DNA of 64,000 nucleotides from Polyangiaceae bacterium. GTDB taxonomy: Bacteria; Myxococcota_A; Polyangia; Polyangiales; Polyangiaceae. Made by a program: the position numbers and the translations under genes. The notes beneath the pieces are model-generated. The model was given only the letters and a program-made list of their open reading frames with translations, did not search any database and was not told where the DNA came from. This document shows positions 7,764 through 16,753 of this stretch, piece after piece; positions within the stretch are counted from its first letter, which is position 1; every line of letters begins with the position of its first letter. Where the stretch lies: positions 59,451 to 123,450 of the forward strand of contig JALHPN010000003.1 in the NCBI GenBank assembly GCA_022842465.1. The letters run 5' to 3'.

Positions 7764-9976
7764 ATGCTCGCTCGTGCCGTATGTCCGGCGGCGTTGCCGG
7801 CCGCGTTCTTCCTCGCCCCTGCGCTCGCGCGAGTCGCGATGCTCGTCGAGAAGCGGATGTCTCCGGGCATCGAGGACGCCCACGGCTTCCTGCTCGACGC
7901 GTTCGTCGCCGTCGTCCTGGCCCTCCTCACGCGGCCCCTCCTCGCGCGCACGCGCTGGGCGAGCGTCGCGCTCCCTGCGTGGGGTGCACTCGTCTATGCG
8001 AGCTACGAGTTCACGCGGACGATGAACGCGCTCCCGCCGTGGCAGTCGATCCGGTACCTCGGTGACGCCACCTTCCTCGGGGGCTCGGCGGTCGTCGTGT
8101 CGCGCCCGGTGCTCCTCGCGCTCTTCCTGGCCGCACCGCTCACCGCGGGCTTCTGGATCGCGAGCTGGAAGCCGGCGCGGCTCCTGCCGCTCGTGTCGGG
8201 AGGAGCGGCGCTCGGGGTGGCAGCCTTCGCCTGGCCCGTGAACCCCGCTGCCCTCGCCTGGCGCCAGACGAACGTCGTCGCGGGAAACGCGGCCGACATC
8301 GTGTCCTCCACGCGCACCGTCGATCTGCCCCCGCTCGGGCGCGAGGAGCAGGTGACGCTCGACCGCCTCTTCACCGCCGACCTCGGAGGCGCCGACGTCG
8401 TCCCTGCGCTGCGTGGCAAGCCGAACGTGCTCTTGATCCTCCTCGAAGGCATCGCCGGGACGGACCTCCCGACGGTCGCCGAGCGGCATGGCCACCCCGG
8501 ATGGTCGTCGATGCCCGAGCTGGACGCCATCGGACGGAAGAACATCTACCTCCACACGTTCATCACCCATCAGCGGGGGACGAATCGTGGACTCTACTCT
8601 TCGCTCTGCGGCGACTACCCGAAGCTGAGCGCAGAGACCGCGAAGATGACCGAGAAGGCCGGCGGCCCCGACCTCGACTGCCTGCCTGCCGTGCTCCGCC
8701 GGAGCGGTTACGAGACCGTATACCTGCAGGCAGCGCCGCTCGGCTTCATGCTCAAGGACAGCTTCATGCCGCGGGCGGGGTTCTCCCAGACGCTCGGCGG
8801 CGAGCAGCTCTCCGGAGGCTACGCGCGCAGCAACTGGGGAGTCGACGATCGCGCCTTCTTCGAGCGTACGCGCCAGAAGGTGCGAGAGCTGCGCGCGGGG
8901 ACAAGCCCTGGATGATGACCCTGCTCACGGTCGGAACGCACCACCCCTTCCCGGTGCCCGAGTCGTTCGTCACGGCGGAGCCCCACGGGAGCTTCGCGCG
9001 GGCGGCCCGCTATACCGATCAGGCCGTCGCCGAGCTCGTGCGCGGCCTCGAGGTCGACGGCGCCCTGGAGGACACTGTCGTCCTCATCACCGCCGACGAA
9101 TCGCACGGCCTCGACGAGGGCGGCGATGATCTGACGAAGCTCCTCACGCAGAACCTCTCTTTCCTCGTCGCCGTGCTCCCCTCGCATCAGCAGCGGGCGA
9201 TCGACGAGGTCTTCGTGCAGTCGGACACCGCGCTCTCGATCGTCGATTTGCTCGGCCTCGGCGACGAGCCGCATCCGTTCATCGGGCGCAGCATGTTCCG
9301 GGCTTACGCGGAGCCACGACGCGTCTTCGTGGCCAACCAGAACGCGCGCACGGTGGGCATGATCGACTCCTCGCAGGAAGACGCATGGACGTGCGACGAG
9401 CGATTGACGGCGTGCAGTCACATCGAGCTCGACGCGCCGTCGTTCGTCTCGTCGAAGCGCAGGATCGTCCCTGCGGCGCGGCACGCCATGTCGTTCATCC
9501 GAGCAGCCCAGACCCGGGCCGCAGGGAGCGACGTCTCCCCGCTCCAGCAGCTCCAGCTCACGGCGGATCGGCTCGTTCCCGTGGTCACCGGCGAAGACCA
9601 GCTCCTCTACGCGGGCCAGTACGTGAGCATTCCGACGGACGCCGTCGTCGACGTCGAGCTCACGGCGGAGGTCCAGGGCGACGGGGGCAAGCTCCTGCTC
9701 TCCACGGACCTCGTCGCCGATGCGGGCGGCAGACCCCTCGTGACGCCCGAGCCCTTCGTCCTCGAGGGCGGTCAAGCGATGGTGCTCTCGTACTCGTTCC
9801 GAAGCGAGTCTCCGGCGCACTGGGTAGAGGCTCGCGCGCTGGCACGTCGCCTCGGGTCGAGGGACGTCGCGATCCGCATCTCCCGTGCGACGCTGCGCAT
9901 TCGTATGCCCGAGCCGGATGACGCTCCGGGCCTCACCACCCGCGAGCGCTCGGTCCACCCGCTCGGCGTCGACTGA
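7764..9976 (+). pseudogene. LTA synthase-type membrane sulfatase, split by a one-base frameshift
   Basis: The first frame (7764-8915) encodes several N-terminal membrane helices and the start of an alkaline-phosphatase-fold domain (NVLLILLEGIAGTDLPT, then THQRGTNRGLYSSLCGDYP with the candidate catalytic Thr). It then shifts. The second frame continues the same domain: PWMMTLLTVGTHHPF, LITADESHGLDEGG, then a beta-rich C-terminal extension to 9976. The break falls in a four-G run at 8897-8900, and adding one G restores a 738-codon frame. The family moves phosphoglycerol- or phosphoethanolamine-type groups to envelope polymers or sulphate esters. The intact-looking halves suggest a very recent mutation or a sequencing error. 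It is divergent from the sigma factor. Confidence 0.8.
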
Positions 9977-9982
9977 CGCCGG

Positions 9983-10528
9983 TCACCCCGTCCGGGTGAA
10001 GGTCCGACACCGCGCCGACCGGCCCAGACGCTCGAGCAGCGCTTCGAGCTCTCGAGCCCATCGCTCGTGCGGTGCGTACGAGAGCCGCCGAGGGTCAGGC
10101 GCATAGCCGACCTCGTAGCGGTACTGAATCCGACGTTCCATCGCCTCTTCACGGCTCGGTCCGCGGGGAGGCGACGCGAGGGTCGCCTCGCTGCGGACGC
10201 GCGCCACCCATTCGGCCGCCTCGGCCGCCTCGATGTGGCCGGCACACGCGGTCACCGTCGAGTCGCCGCCGCCGTTCGACATGACGTGCTCGATCGTGAA
10301 CGAGCCGTCCTGGCCGAGGTCGTAGCTCGACGACGCGCGCTCGTCGGCGAAGTTGTCGTCGCGCACGATGCGAACGAGCGGATGGCTCGGCGCTGCCGCG
10401 TCCGCGGGGGCACGCGACGTCGGCCCGGGCGGCAGGCGAGCGACGTCGGCCTCTCGTGCGCACGACAGTCCCATCGCGATCGAGGTGAGGGGCGCGAGCC
10501 AGAGGACCGAGCGGCGAACGGATGCCAT
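9983..10528 (-). CDS. Lipoprotein of unknown function
   Basis: This 181-residue protein starts at MASVRRSV with a signal ending in the lipobox LSC (SIAMGLSCAREAD). After a Pro/Ala linker, the mature part begins VRIVRDDNFADERASSSYDL and looks like a small beta-rich domain. A single Cys pair (TACAG and ARCRTF) may form a disulphide. I recognise no family. Its stop is 6 bp from the stop of the convergent sulfatase gene. The next 128 bases to 10656 hold nothing I can identify. Confidence 0.6.
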   Translation of the reverse strand: MASVRRSVLWLAPLTSIAMGLSCAREADVARLPPGPTSRAPADAAAPSHPLVRIVRDDNFADERASSSYDLGQDGSFTIEHVMSNGGGDSTVTACAGHIEAAEAAEWVARVRSEATLASPPRGPSREEAMERRIQYRYEVGYAPDPRRLSYAPHERWARELEALLERLGRSARCRTFTRTG

Positions 10529-10656
10529 CCAGCCGAGGATACACGCGAGCGACGAGCGGTCAGACGCTCTCCGACGAAGAGCGAGCCTCCTCGACGGTGA
10601 GCCCGCGCGCGCAGGCGAGGCTTGCACTCTTCGTGGCTCCGACTCGTCACATGGCG

Positions 10657-11565
10657 CTAGGGAAGCTCGAAGGAGACGCGAGCCGGCCGCGCGACGAGCA
10701 CGTCGCACGCGACGGCCTGGATGATCCGCTCGGCGACGCTGCCGATGAGCGCGTGCGCGAGCCCCGTGCGCCCGTGCGTGCCCAGGACGAGGAGATCGGC
10801 CCGGGCTCGCGCGGCCTCGGCGACGACGACGGATCGAGGATCGCCGCGCACCACGACGGTCTTCCAGTCGACGCCGCGATCTCCGAGGGACGCCTGGACC
10901 TTGGCGAGGCCCGACACGGCGACGGCCCGGTACTCCTTGCGCAGGTCGGTCATCGCGCTGGCGGGGACCCCCGGGTTCATGAAGCCCTCGAAGGGCACGT
11001 GATAAGCATGAACCATCGTGACGCTCGCGGCCTCGGGCCCGAGCGCCCGCATGGCCGTCGCGATCACCGAGCGACTCGTGTCCTCGAGGTCGACGGCCAC
11101 GAGCGGACGCTGGTAAGGCCGGCTCGACCTCCGGCTCACCACGAGGACGGGCAGATCGCCGGCGCGGATCACGCGCTCGGCCGTGGAGCCGATGAACATG
11201 TCTCGCACGGGGCGGAGACCGTGTCGGCCGAGCACGACGAGATCGGCTCCGACGGCCCGTGCCTGCCTCACGATCTCCACGTACCCCTGCCCCCGATGGA
11301 TCGCGGAGGACACCGTGACGCGGCGTCTTCCGAGCGCGCGGAGCGCCTCGCGGATCGTCTTCGTCGCCTCGGAGAGCTGGCGTCGCGCGAGCTTCTCGGC
11401 GGCCATGAGGATCTTCTGCGGAGTGTCGTCCGAGAGGACGTGGACGACGGTGATCTCGGCTCCGGGCGCCAGCGGCAAGCTTCCCGCGCGCGCGACCGCG
11501 CATGCCGCCGAAAGAGAGAAGTCGGTCGCGACGAACACGTGGGCGAAGGGGTCACGCTCGATCAT
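10657..11565 (-). CDS. Tandem universal stress protein
   Basis: This 302-residue protein has two consecutive Usp domains. The first begins FAHVFVATDFSLSA and has the nucleotide-binding signature GRHGLRPVRDMFIGSTAE. The second begins RPLVAVDLEDTSRS and has GTHGRTGLAHALIGSVAE. Both fit the G-2x-G-9x-G-(S/T) pattern of ATP-binding Usp proteins. Tandem Usp proteins work as cytoplasmic stress-response factors; the ligand and target cannot be read from sequence. It lies 9 bp downstream of nhaA on the same strand and may share its transcript, which would tie it to pH or sodium stress. Confidence 0.9.
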   Translation of the reverse strand: MIERDPFAHVFVATDFSLSAACAVARAGSLPLAPGAEITVVHVLSDDTPQKILMAAEKLARRQLSEATKTIREALRALGRRRVTVSSAIHRGQGYVEIVRQARAVGADLVVLGRHGLRPVRDMFIGSTAERVIRAGDLPVLVVSRRSSRPYQRPLVAVDLEDTSRSVIATAMRALGPEAASVTMVHAYHVPFEGFMNPGVPASAMTDLRKEYRAVAVSGLAKVQASLGDRGVDWKTVVVRGDPRSVVVAEAARARADLLVLGTHGRTGLAHALIGSVAERIIQAVACDVLVARPARVSFELP

Positions 11566-11574
11566 GGGTCCTCG

Positions 11575-12990
11575 TCAGGTGGTCGTGGACGCTTCGGCTT
11601 CGGCGGCCGTCGTCGCGCCGCCCTCGGTCGCGCTCGAGGGCAAGAGCGCGCGGCCGGTCGTGTAGGCCAGGACGGCCGCGACCCCGGAGCCGATGAGGAT
11701 CCCGATCTTCGCGGTCTCGAGGTTCGTGCCTGGCGGGTAGGCGAGCGACGCGACGAAGATCGACATCGTGAAGCCGATGCCGGCCGCCACCCCGACGACG
11801 CCCACCCTCGCCCAGGTGACGCCGCGTGGCAGCGAGGCGACTCCGAACCGCACGGAGACCCATGCGAAGCCGACGATGCCGAGGGGCTTGCCGAGGACGA
11901 GCCCGCACCCGACGCCGAGGAACACGAGGAGTGACTCGCCCGAGAAGGACGCCTCCCCGAGGGAGACGCCCGCGTTCGCCAGCGCGAAGAGCGGCATGGC
12001 GCCGAAGGCGACCCAGCCGTGGAGCGCGTGCTGGATGCGCTCCACGGGAGAGACGCCCTCGCGACGCGCGACGTTCAAGTAGTCGAGATGGGGCAGCAGC
12101 GCGCGCTCGTCCTCGCCCTGATGCACGCGAAGGGCGGCGACGCTCGCGTCGGCGCGTTCGATGAGCTCGTCACGCTCGAACCACGCCCGGGCCGGCGTCA
12201 TGAGCCCGACGAGCACACCTGCGAGGGTCGGGTGGATGCCCGCGGCATAGGCGCCGGCCCACGCGACCGCTGCCGGCGGAACGTAGGCCCACGGGCTCCG
12301 CACCCCGAGCTTCTGCATCGCGAGGATCGCGCCGATGCCTGCGCCGAGGACGACGAACCCCATGGGCACGAGGCCGGAGGAGTAGAAGACGGCGATGACG
12401 AGGATCGCGCCGATGTCGTCGACGACCGCGAGCGCGAGCAGGAGGATGCGCAGCGCTGGAGGGAGCCGGCTCCCGAGGAGGGTGAGCACGCCCACGGCAA
12501 AGGCGATGTCGGTCGCCATCGGGACGCCCCACCCGCTGACGGAGGCACGCCCGCTGTTGAAGAGCACGAAGAGGCCCGCGGGGACGAACATGCCGCCCAG
12601 GGCCGCAGCGAGCGGAAGCGCCGCGCGCCGGAGCTCGCTCAGCTCGCCGCTGTGGATCTCGCGACGGATCTCGAGCCCGACGACGAAGAAGAAGATCGTC
12701 ATCACGCCGTCGTTGATCCAGAAATGCAGATCACGCTGGAAGGCGAACGGCCCGAGGCTCACCCCGAAGGGGACGTGGAGGAGCGCGACGTAGCTCTCCC
12801 GCCACGGCGAGTTCGCCCAGACGAGCGCGACCGCGGCGGCCGCCATCAGGAGGATGCCGCTGGCCGCCTCGATCGCGAGGAAGCGCTCCACGGGCGCGAG
12901 GGCGCGACGCGCGACCCGCACGGCCGGCCACCACGCGCCGGGCGGATCGTGACGAGGAGGTGGGGCGGTCTCGTGGGTCGGATGGGCCAT
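11575..12990 (-). CDS. nhaA: Na+/H+ antiporter NhaA
   Basis: This inner-membrane protein of 471 residues exchanges sodium for protons. Family landmarks are intact: HFWINDGVMTIFFFVVGLEI in the second helix, the unwound-helix segment PMATDIAFAVGVLTLLG, and the paired ion-binding Asp residues in LALAVVDDIGAILVI. It is longer than Escherichia coli NhaA (about 390 residues), with extra residues at both ends and a longer central loop between helices (VHQGEDERALLPHLDYLNVA). Start ATG 12990 gives a short cytoplasmic N-terminus; the open frame continues far upstream without protein-like sequence. It is divergent from a MarR-type regulator with a palindromic site between them. Confidence 0.93.
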   Translation of the reverse strand: MAHPTHETAPPPRHDPPGAWWPAVRVARRALAPVERFLAIEAASGILLMAAAAVALVWANSPWRESYVALLHVPFGVSLGPFAFQRDLHFWINDGVMTIFFFVVGLEIRREIHSGELSELRRAALPLAAALGGMFVPAGLFVLFNSGRASVSGWGVPMATDIAFAVGVLTLLGSRLPPALRILLLALAVVDDIGAILVIAVFYSSGLVPMGFVVLGAGIGAILAMQKLGVRSPWAYVPPAAVAWAGAYAAGIHPTLAGVLVGLMTPARAWFERDELIERADASVAALRVHQGEDERALLPHLDYLNVARREGVSPVERIQHALHGWVAFGAMPLFALANAGVSLGEASFSGESLLVFLGVGCGLVLGKPLGIVGFAWVSVRFGVASLPRGVTWARVGVVGVAAGIGFTMSIFVASLAYPPGTNLETAKIGILIGSGVAAVLAYTTGRALLPSSATEGGATTAAEAEASTTT

Positions 12991-13151
12991 GCGCTCTCGC
13001 GCCACCTTGGCGGCGGCGATGGGCTGGCGGCCCGACCAAGCCCCTGAACCTGCAGCGAACATCCGCTGCACCCTGCTCGTTGTGCGCGCGACTCTAACGC
13101 GGCCTCGCCCCATTGACCACCGGGCTCTGCGCGTGACCGGCGAGCCAACTA

Positions 13152-13165
13152 GTTGCGTGCGCAAC
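13152..13165. promoter_or_regulatory. Palindromic operator candidate between nhaA and the MarR gene
   Basis: GTTGCG-TG-CGCAAC is a perfect inverted repeat with 6-bp arms and a 2-bp spacer, 23 bp before the marR start and 161 bp before the divergent nhaA start. TTGC...GCAA half-sites of this size are usual for MarR-family dimers. The likely role is autoregulation of the MarR operon, possibly with control of nhaA. This is inferred from position and symmetry only. Confidence 0.6.
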
Positions 13166-13188
13166 CAATCGGAGCTATCCCGTCGCGC

Positions 13189-13656
13189 ATGGCGGTCGAT
13201 CGGGCGGACGAGCTGCGGCGCGTGATGCAGCGGCTCTTTCGCCGCTTCGGCGCCCTCTCCGCCGATACGACGCCTTGCGGCAAGCCGCTCCCCATGGCGC
13301 ACGCGCACGCCCTCATGATCCTCATGGCCCGCGGCGAGCTCTCGCAGCAGGAGCTCGGACGCGAGCTGTGCATCGACAAGAGCAACGTCACGCGGCTCTG
13401 CGCCAAGATGGCCTCGGCCGGTCACGCCAAGCAGCGCGCGTGCCCTGACGACGGACGCAGCCGCCGAATGTCCCTCACGGCTCGTGGTGCGGACCTGGCC
13501 GCCGAGGTCGACGAGGCCAGCAGGGCCCGTTTCGGCGCGCTCCTCGCGGCGCTGCCCGTCACGCGACGCGCCCAGGTCGTCGAGGCCCTCCAGCTCGTCG
13601 TCGAGGCGCTCGAGACCTTGCACGCGAGCTCTCTCGAAGAAAGGACCTCCCCTTGA
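13189..13656 (+). CDS. MarR-family transcriptional regulator
   Basis: This 155-residue winged-helix regulator contains ELSQQELGRELCIDKSNVTR (recognition helix), LCAKMASAGHAKQRACPDDG (wing entry) and RSRRMSLTARG, which are standard MarR elements. N- and C-terminal helices would form the dimer. I chose ATG 13189 over the upstream in-frame TTG 13153, because the latter would put the start inside the palindrome. The stop overlaps the ATG of the next gene (TGATG). MarR proteins typically repress until a phenolic, oxidant or drug-like ligand binds. A Cys pair at the helix and wing (LCIDK, LCAKM) could make it redox-sensitive, which is speculation. Confidence 0.88.
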   Translation: MAVDRADELRRVMQRLFRRFGALSADTTPCGKPLPMAHAHALMILMARGELSQQELGRELCIDKSNVTRLCAKMASAGHAKQRACPDDGRSRRMSLTARGADLAAEVDEASRARFGALLAALPVTRRAQVVEALQLVVEALETLHASSLEERTSP

Positions 13657-14168
13657 TGCGCCCCGTCGTGCCGACCGCCCTCGTCCTCGCCGCGCTCGCG
13701 GCCTGCGCGAGAGAGCCTGCTCCCGCCGCCACCCCCGAGCTCGACACCATGGACGAGCGCAAGCCCGTGCCGCTCTTGCCGATGATGGCGCATCACCAGA
13801 AGCAGAACATGCGCGATCACCTCGTCGCCGTCGAAGAGATCGTGGGCGCGCTCGCGACGGACGACTTCGCGGCCATGGAGCGCGCGGCAGGACGCATCGG
13901 GTTCTCGGAGAAGATGGGCCAGATGTGCACGCACATGGGCGCGGGCGCGCCGGGCTTCACCGAGCGAGCGCTGGCGTTCCATCACACCGCCGACGAGATC
14001 GCCGTGGCCGCGAGCGCGCGCGATCGGACCGCCGTGACGAAGGCGCTCGACGCGACCCTGAAGGCCTGCACTGCGTGTCACGCCGCGTACAAGCAGCAGA
14101 TCGTCGACCAGGCGACGTGGCAGAAGCTCACCGCCTCTGCCGCACCGGCTGCCGGCAAGGGGCACTGA
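13656..14168 (+). CDS. Cytochrome c'-like haem lipoprotein
   Basis: This 170-residue exported protein has a signal with lipobox LAAC (LVLAALAACARE). The mature part is rich in amphipathic helices, and a single haem-binding motif CTACH lies near the C-terminus, as in four-helix-bundle cytochromes c'. Met- and His-rich stretches (LLPMMAHHQKQNM, GQMCTHMG) may provide ligands. It would act in the periplasm or on a membrane face in electron transfer or gas binding. ATG 13656 overlaps the marR stop by one base, so the regulator and this protein are translationally coupled, and this cytochrome is the most likely direct target. Confidence 0.75.
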   Translation: MRPVVPTALVLAALAACAREPAPAATPELDTMDERKPVPLLPMMAHHQKQNMRDHLVAVEEIVGALATDDFAAMERAAGRIGFSEKMGQMCTHMGAGAPGFTERALAFHHTADEIAVAASARDRTAVTKALDATLKACTACHAAYKQQIVDQATWQKLTASAAPAAGKGH

Positions 14169-14211
14169 GCTCGGGCGCGCGGACGGCAAGGCGCTTGCAC
14201 CGCCGTGCTGC

Positions 14212-14487
14212 ATGATGCAGAGGCGCCCACGCTCCCGGGCCGACGTAGGTCACGTCGTCGCCGGGCTGAGCTCGTTCGCGTTCACCTCATGGGTGTCGGC
14301 GACCGTCTGGGCATGCCCCAGCTGCCCGGTCGGGCGTACGGCGCGCCAGCAGGTGCTCGATCAGGAGTTCGAGACGAACCTGATGATCGCGCTCCTCCCG
14401 TTCCTCGTGGTCGGGCTCGTCAGCCGCTGGGCCGAGCGCATCGGAAGCCGCAGCCGAGCGCCCGAGAGCCAGGAGGGACGACGATGA
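14212..14487 (+). CDS. Small membrane protein with a CPSC motif
   Basis: This 91-residue protein has a hydrophobic N-terminal segment (HVVAGLSSFAFTSWVSATVWA) that could be a signal or helix. It is followed by CPSCPVGRTARQQV and a second membrane helix (LMIALLPFLVVGLVSRW). The CxxC-like pair next to the membrane could bind metal or a cofactor. The stop overlaps the ATG of the DUF2243 gene (ATGA), so the two are coupled and probably form one membrane unit. I know of no function. Confidence 0.7.
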   Translation: MMQRRPRSRADVGHVVAGLSSFAFTSWVSATVWACPSCPVGRTARQQVLDQEFETNLMIALLPFLVVGLVSRWAERIGSRSRAPESQEGRR

Positions 14488-15008
14488 GCACCGCACGGCA
14501 CCGAGGCCCCCTCCTCGCGGCGGGGATCCTGCTCGGCACCGGCATGGGCGGGTTCGTCGACGGCATCGTGCTGCACCAGATCCTCCAGTGGCACAACATG
14601 CTGTCGAGCGTGCGGCCGCCGATCGACCTCGTGAGCATGAAGTACAACATGATCTGGGACGGGCTCTTCCACGCCTTGACGTGGGCGACGACCGCGATCG
14701 GTCTGGCCAAGCTATGGCGAGCGGGCAAGCGCCCCGACGTACCGTGGTCGACGCGCACCTTCGTCGGCTCGCTCCTCATGGGGTGGGGGCTGTTCAACGC
14801 GATCGAGGGCGTCGTCGACCACCAGGTCCTCGGCGTCCATCACGTGCGTCCCGGCTCCGGCGAGCTCGCCTGGGACCTCGGCTTCATCGCGTCGGGCCTC
14901 GTCATGCTCGCCGCGGGGTGGGCGGCCGTACGCGCCGGACGGGAAGACACGACGCCACGCGGCGGCTTCGCGGAGCTTCGCGCGCCCCCCGCGCCGGCTC
15001 AGAGCTGA
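14484..15008 (+). CDS. DUF2243 family membrane protein
   Basis: This 174-residue protein has four membrane helices. The first contains GILLGTGMGGFVDGIVLHQI, followed by LQWHNMLS. The family's conserved Asp and several His residues (VDGIVLHQ, QWHNM, IEGVVDHQ, LGVHHV) lie near helix ends and could bind a metal. DUF2243 proteins have no established function. The start overlaps the upstream small-protein stop. It converges with the CPA1 antiporter, with 2 bp between the stops. Confidence 0.8.
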   Translation: MSTARHRGPLLAAGILLGTGMGGFVDGIVLHQILQWHNMLSSVRPPIDLVSMKYNMIWDGLFHALTWATTAIGLAKLWRAGKRPDVPWSTRTFVGSLLMGWGLFNAIEGVVDHQVLGVHHVRPGSGELAWDLGFIASGLVMLAAGWAAVRAGREDTTPRGGFAELRAPPAPAQS

Positions 15009-15010
15009 GG

Positions 15011-16618
15011 TCAGGACGTCGTACCGGCCGAGGCGGTCTTCGACGTCGGCGGAGCGGGCGCCGCGTGAGCGTCGCTCTCGAGCTCGAACATGCGTGCGTC
15101 GACATCGGCGAGGAGCGCCTCGTAGCTCTCCTCGCCGACATGCCCCGAGCGGAACGCGTGGAGGACGGCGTCCTTCTCGGCGGTGAGGACTTGTCGCATC
15201 GCCGCGAGGCGATCCTCGGCGAGGACGTCGTCGATGCTGGCGACGAGCTCGGCGCTCTCGGACTCCGCCGCGCGCACGCGCGCCTCGTAGGTCCCGCGGA
15301 GCTCGTGCAGGACTGCCTCGGGAAAACCACGCTGGCGCTCCATCCGCTCGAGCTCGCCGAGCGCGGCGCGGCTGGCGAGGATCGCGCCGCGCAGGCGCTC
15401 GTGCTTGGCGCGGGCTTCGGAGGCGGCGACGAGGCCGAGCCGCTTCAGGAGCGGGCTCATCGTCAAGCCTTGCACGAGGATCGACACGACGACGACGCCG
15501 AAGGTCATCGAGATGACGATGTCGCGATGTGCGAACTCCGTCGGTAAGCCGAGCACGAGCACCATCGAGAGCGCGCCGCGCAGCCCCCCCCACGTGAGGA
15601 CCCCTGCCCAGGACAGCGGAAAGCGCTCGCGCGTGTGACGGAGGAGGAAGCCGACGCCGAAGATCACCACGGCGCGTCCCACCGTGACGACGACGAACGC
15701 GAGGAGGATCGGCTTCCACGCGGCGAGGAGGCTCTCGAGCTTGACCTGGAAGCCGATGAGCAGGAAGACGAGCGAGTTGAGCGCGAACGAGAGGTACTCC
15801 CAGAACGACGCGACGGCGACGCGCGTGGACGCGCTCATCCCCGTTCGCGCCGCGTGGTTGCCGCACAGCATTCCGGCGGTCACCGTGGCGATCACGCCCG
15901 AGAAGTGGAACTGCTCCGCAGCCACGAACGAGCCGTAGGCGGCGATGGTCGTGACCGTGATCTCGATCATCGGGTCGTCGACCGCGTGGATCACGAACGA
16001 GGCGGCGTAGCCGACCGCTGCTCCGATGAGGAGCCCCATCCCGACGACCCGCACGAAGTCGATGATCGCGGCCGCGGCTGACGTGGGGCGACCGAGCACG
16101 AAGGCCAGGATGAGCGTGAACACCACGACGGACGTGCCGTCGTTCAAGAGGCTCTCTCCCTCGATGAGCGTCGTGAGGCGCTTGGGCGCGCCGACGCTCT
16201 TGAAGAGCGCCACCACCGCGATGGGGTCGGTCGCGGCGATCACGGAAGCGAAGACCAGGCCGTCCGCGACCGTGAAGTCCTCGACGAAGGCGAGGCCGTT
16301 CACGGTCGGGACCAGGAGCAGCGTCGTCAGTCCGACCGCCACGAGGAGCCCGGGAATGGCCAGCCCGAACACCGCCACCTTGTTCTGCATGAACCTGCGG
16401 AACTCGAGGTGGTACGCGGCCTCGAACAAGAGCCCCGGCAGGAAGACGGCGTAGAGCAGGTCCTTCGTGAGCGGCGGGGCCTCGAAGGCGTGAGCGCTCC
16501 CGAGCGCGAGCCCGGCGACGACCAGCGCCACGGTGTAGGGGACCTTGAGGCGACGGGCGACGAGCGCTACGGCGGTCGCGGCGGAGAACAGCGCGACGAC
16601 GATGATCTCGACTCGCAT
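15011..16618 (-). CDS. Na+/H+ antiporter, CPA1/NhaP type
   Basis: This 535-residue protein has 12-13 membrane helices. The CPA1 ion-site motif ASVIAATDPIAVVALFK is present with its Asp-Pro, and the helix before the second site reads LLNDGTSVVVFTLIL. VLTWGGLRGALSMVLVLGLP matches the conserved RGAL helix. A charged cytoplasmic tail of about 140 residues after the last helix is largely helical (ARAKHERLRGAILASRAALG). It would export sodium or potassium in exchange for protons. ATG 16618 puts the first helix at the N-terminus; earlier in-frame starts add a non-protein-like extension. It is divergent from the Na/Pi cotransporter. Confidence 0.88.
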   Translation of the reverse strand: MRVEIIVVALFSAATAVALVARRLKVPYTVALVVAGLALGSAHAFEAPPLTKDLLYAVFLPGLLFEAAYHLEFRRFMQNKVAVFGLAIPGLLVAVGLTTLLLVPTVNGLAFVEDFTVADGLVFASVIAATDPIAVVALFKSVGAPKRLTTLIEGESLLNDGTSVVVFTLILAFVLGRPTSAAAAIIDFVRVVGMGLLIGAAVGYAASFVIHAVDDPMIEITVTTIAAYGSFVAAEQFHFSGVIATVTAGMLCGNHAARTGMSASTRVAVASFWEYLSFALNSLVFLLIGFQVKLESLLAAWKPILLAFVVVTVGRAVVIFGVGFLLRHTRERFPLSWAGVLTWGGLRGALSMVLVLGLPTEFAHRDIVISMTFGVVVVSILVQGLTMSPLLKRLGLVAASEARAKHERLRGAILASRAALGELERMERQRGFPEAVLHELRGTYEARVRAAESESAELVASIDDVLAEDRLAAMRQVLTAEKDAVLHAFRSGHVGEESYEALLADVDARMFELESDAHAAPAPPTSKTASAGTTS

Positions 16619-16753
16619 GCCGTTGCATGTACACCAGAACGACGCCCGCGCGTCGAGGGGTCGTGGTCTCCGACTTGGCATCCTGGTCGCGCGTGCGGCA
16701 AGCTCGATCGGCGACGTCGCCTCGACGAGGCGGTCGACAGAGGGCGCTCCACC

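Noticed and set aside
12991..13625. Extension of the NhaA frame upstream of 12990
   Set aside because: The extra residues overlap the MarR gene on the other strand and carry no NhaA motif.
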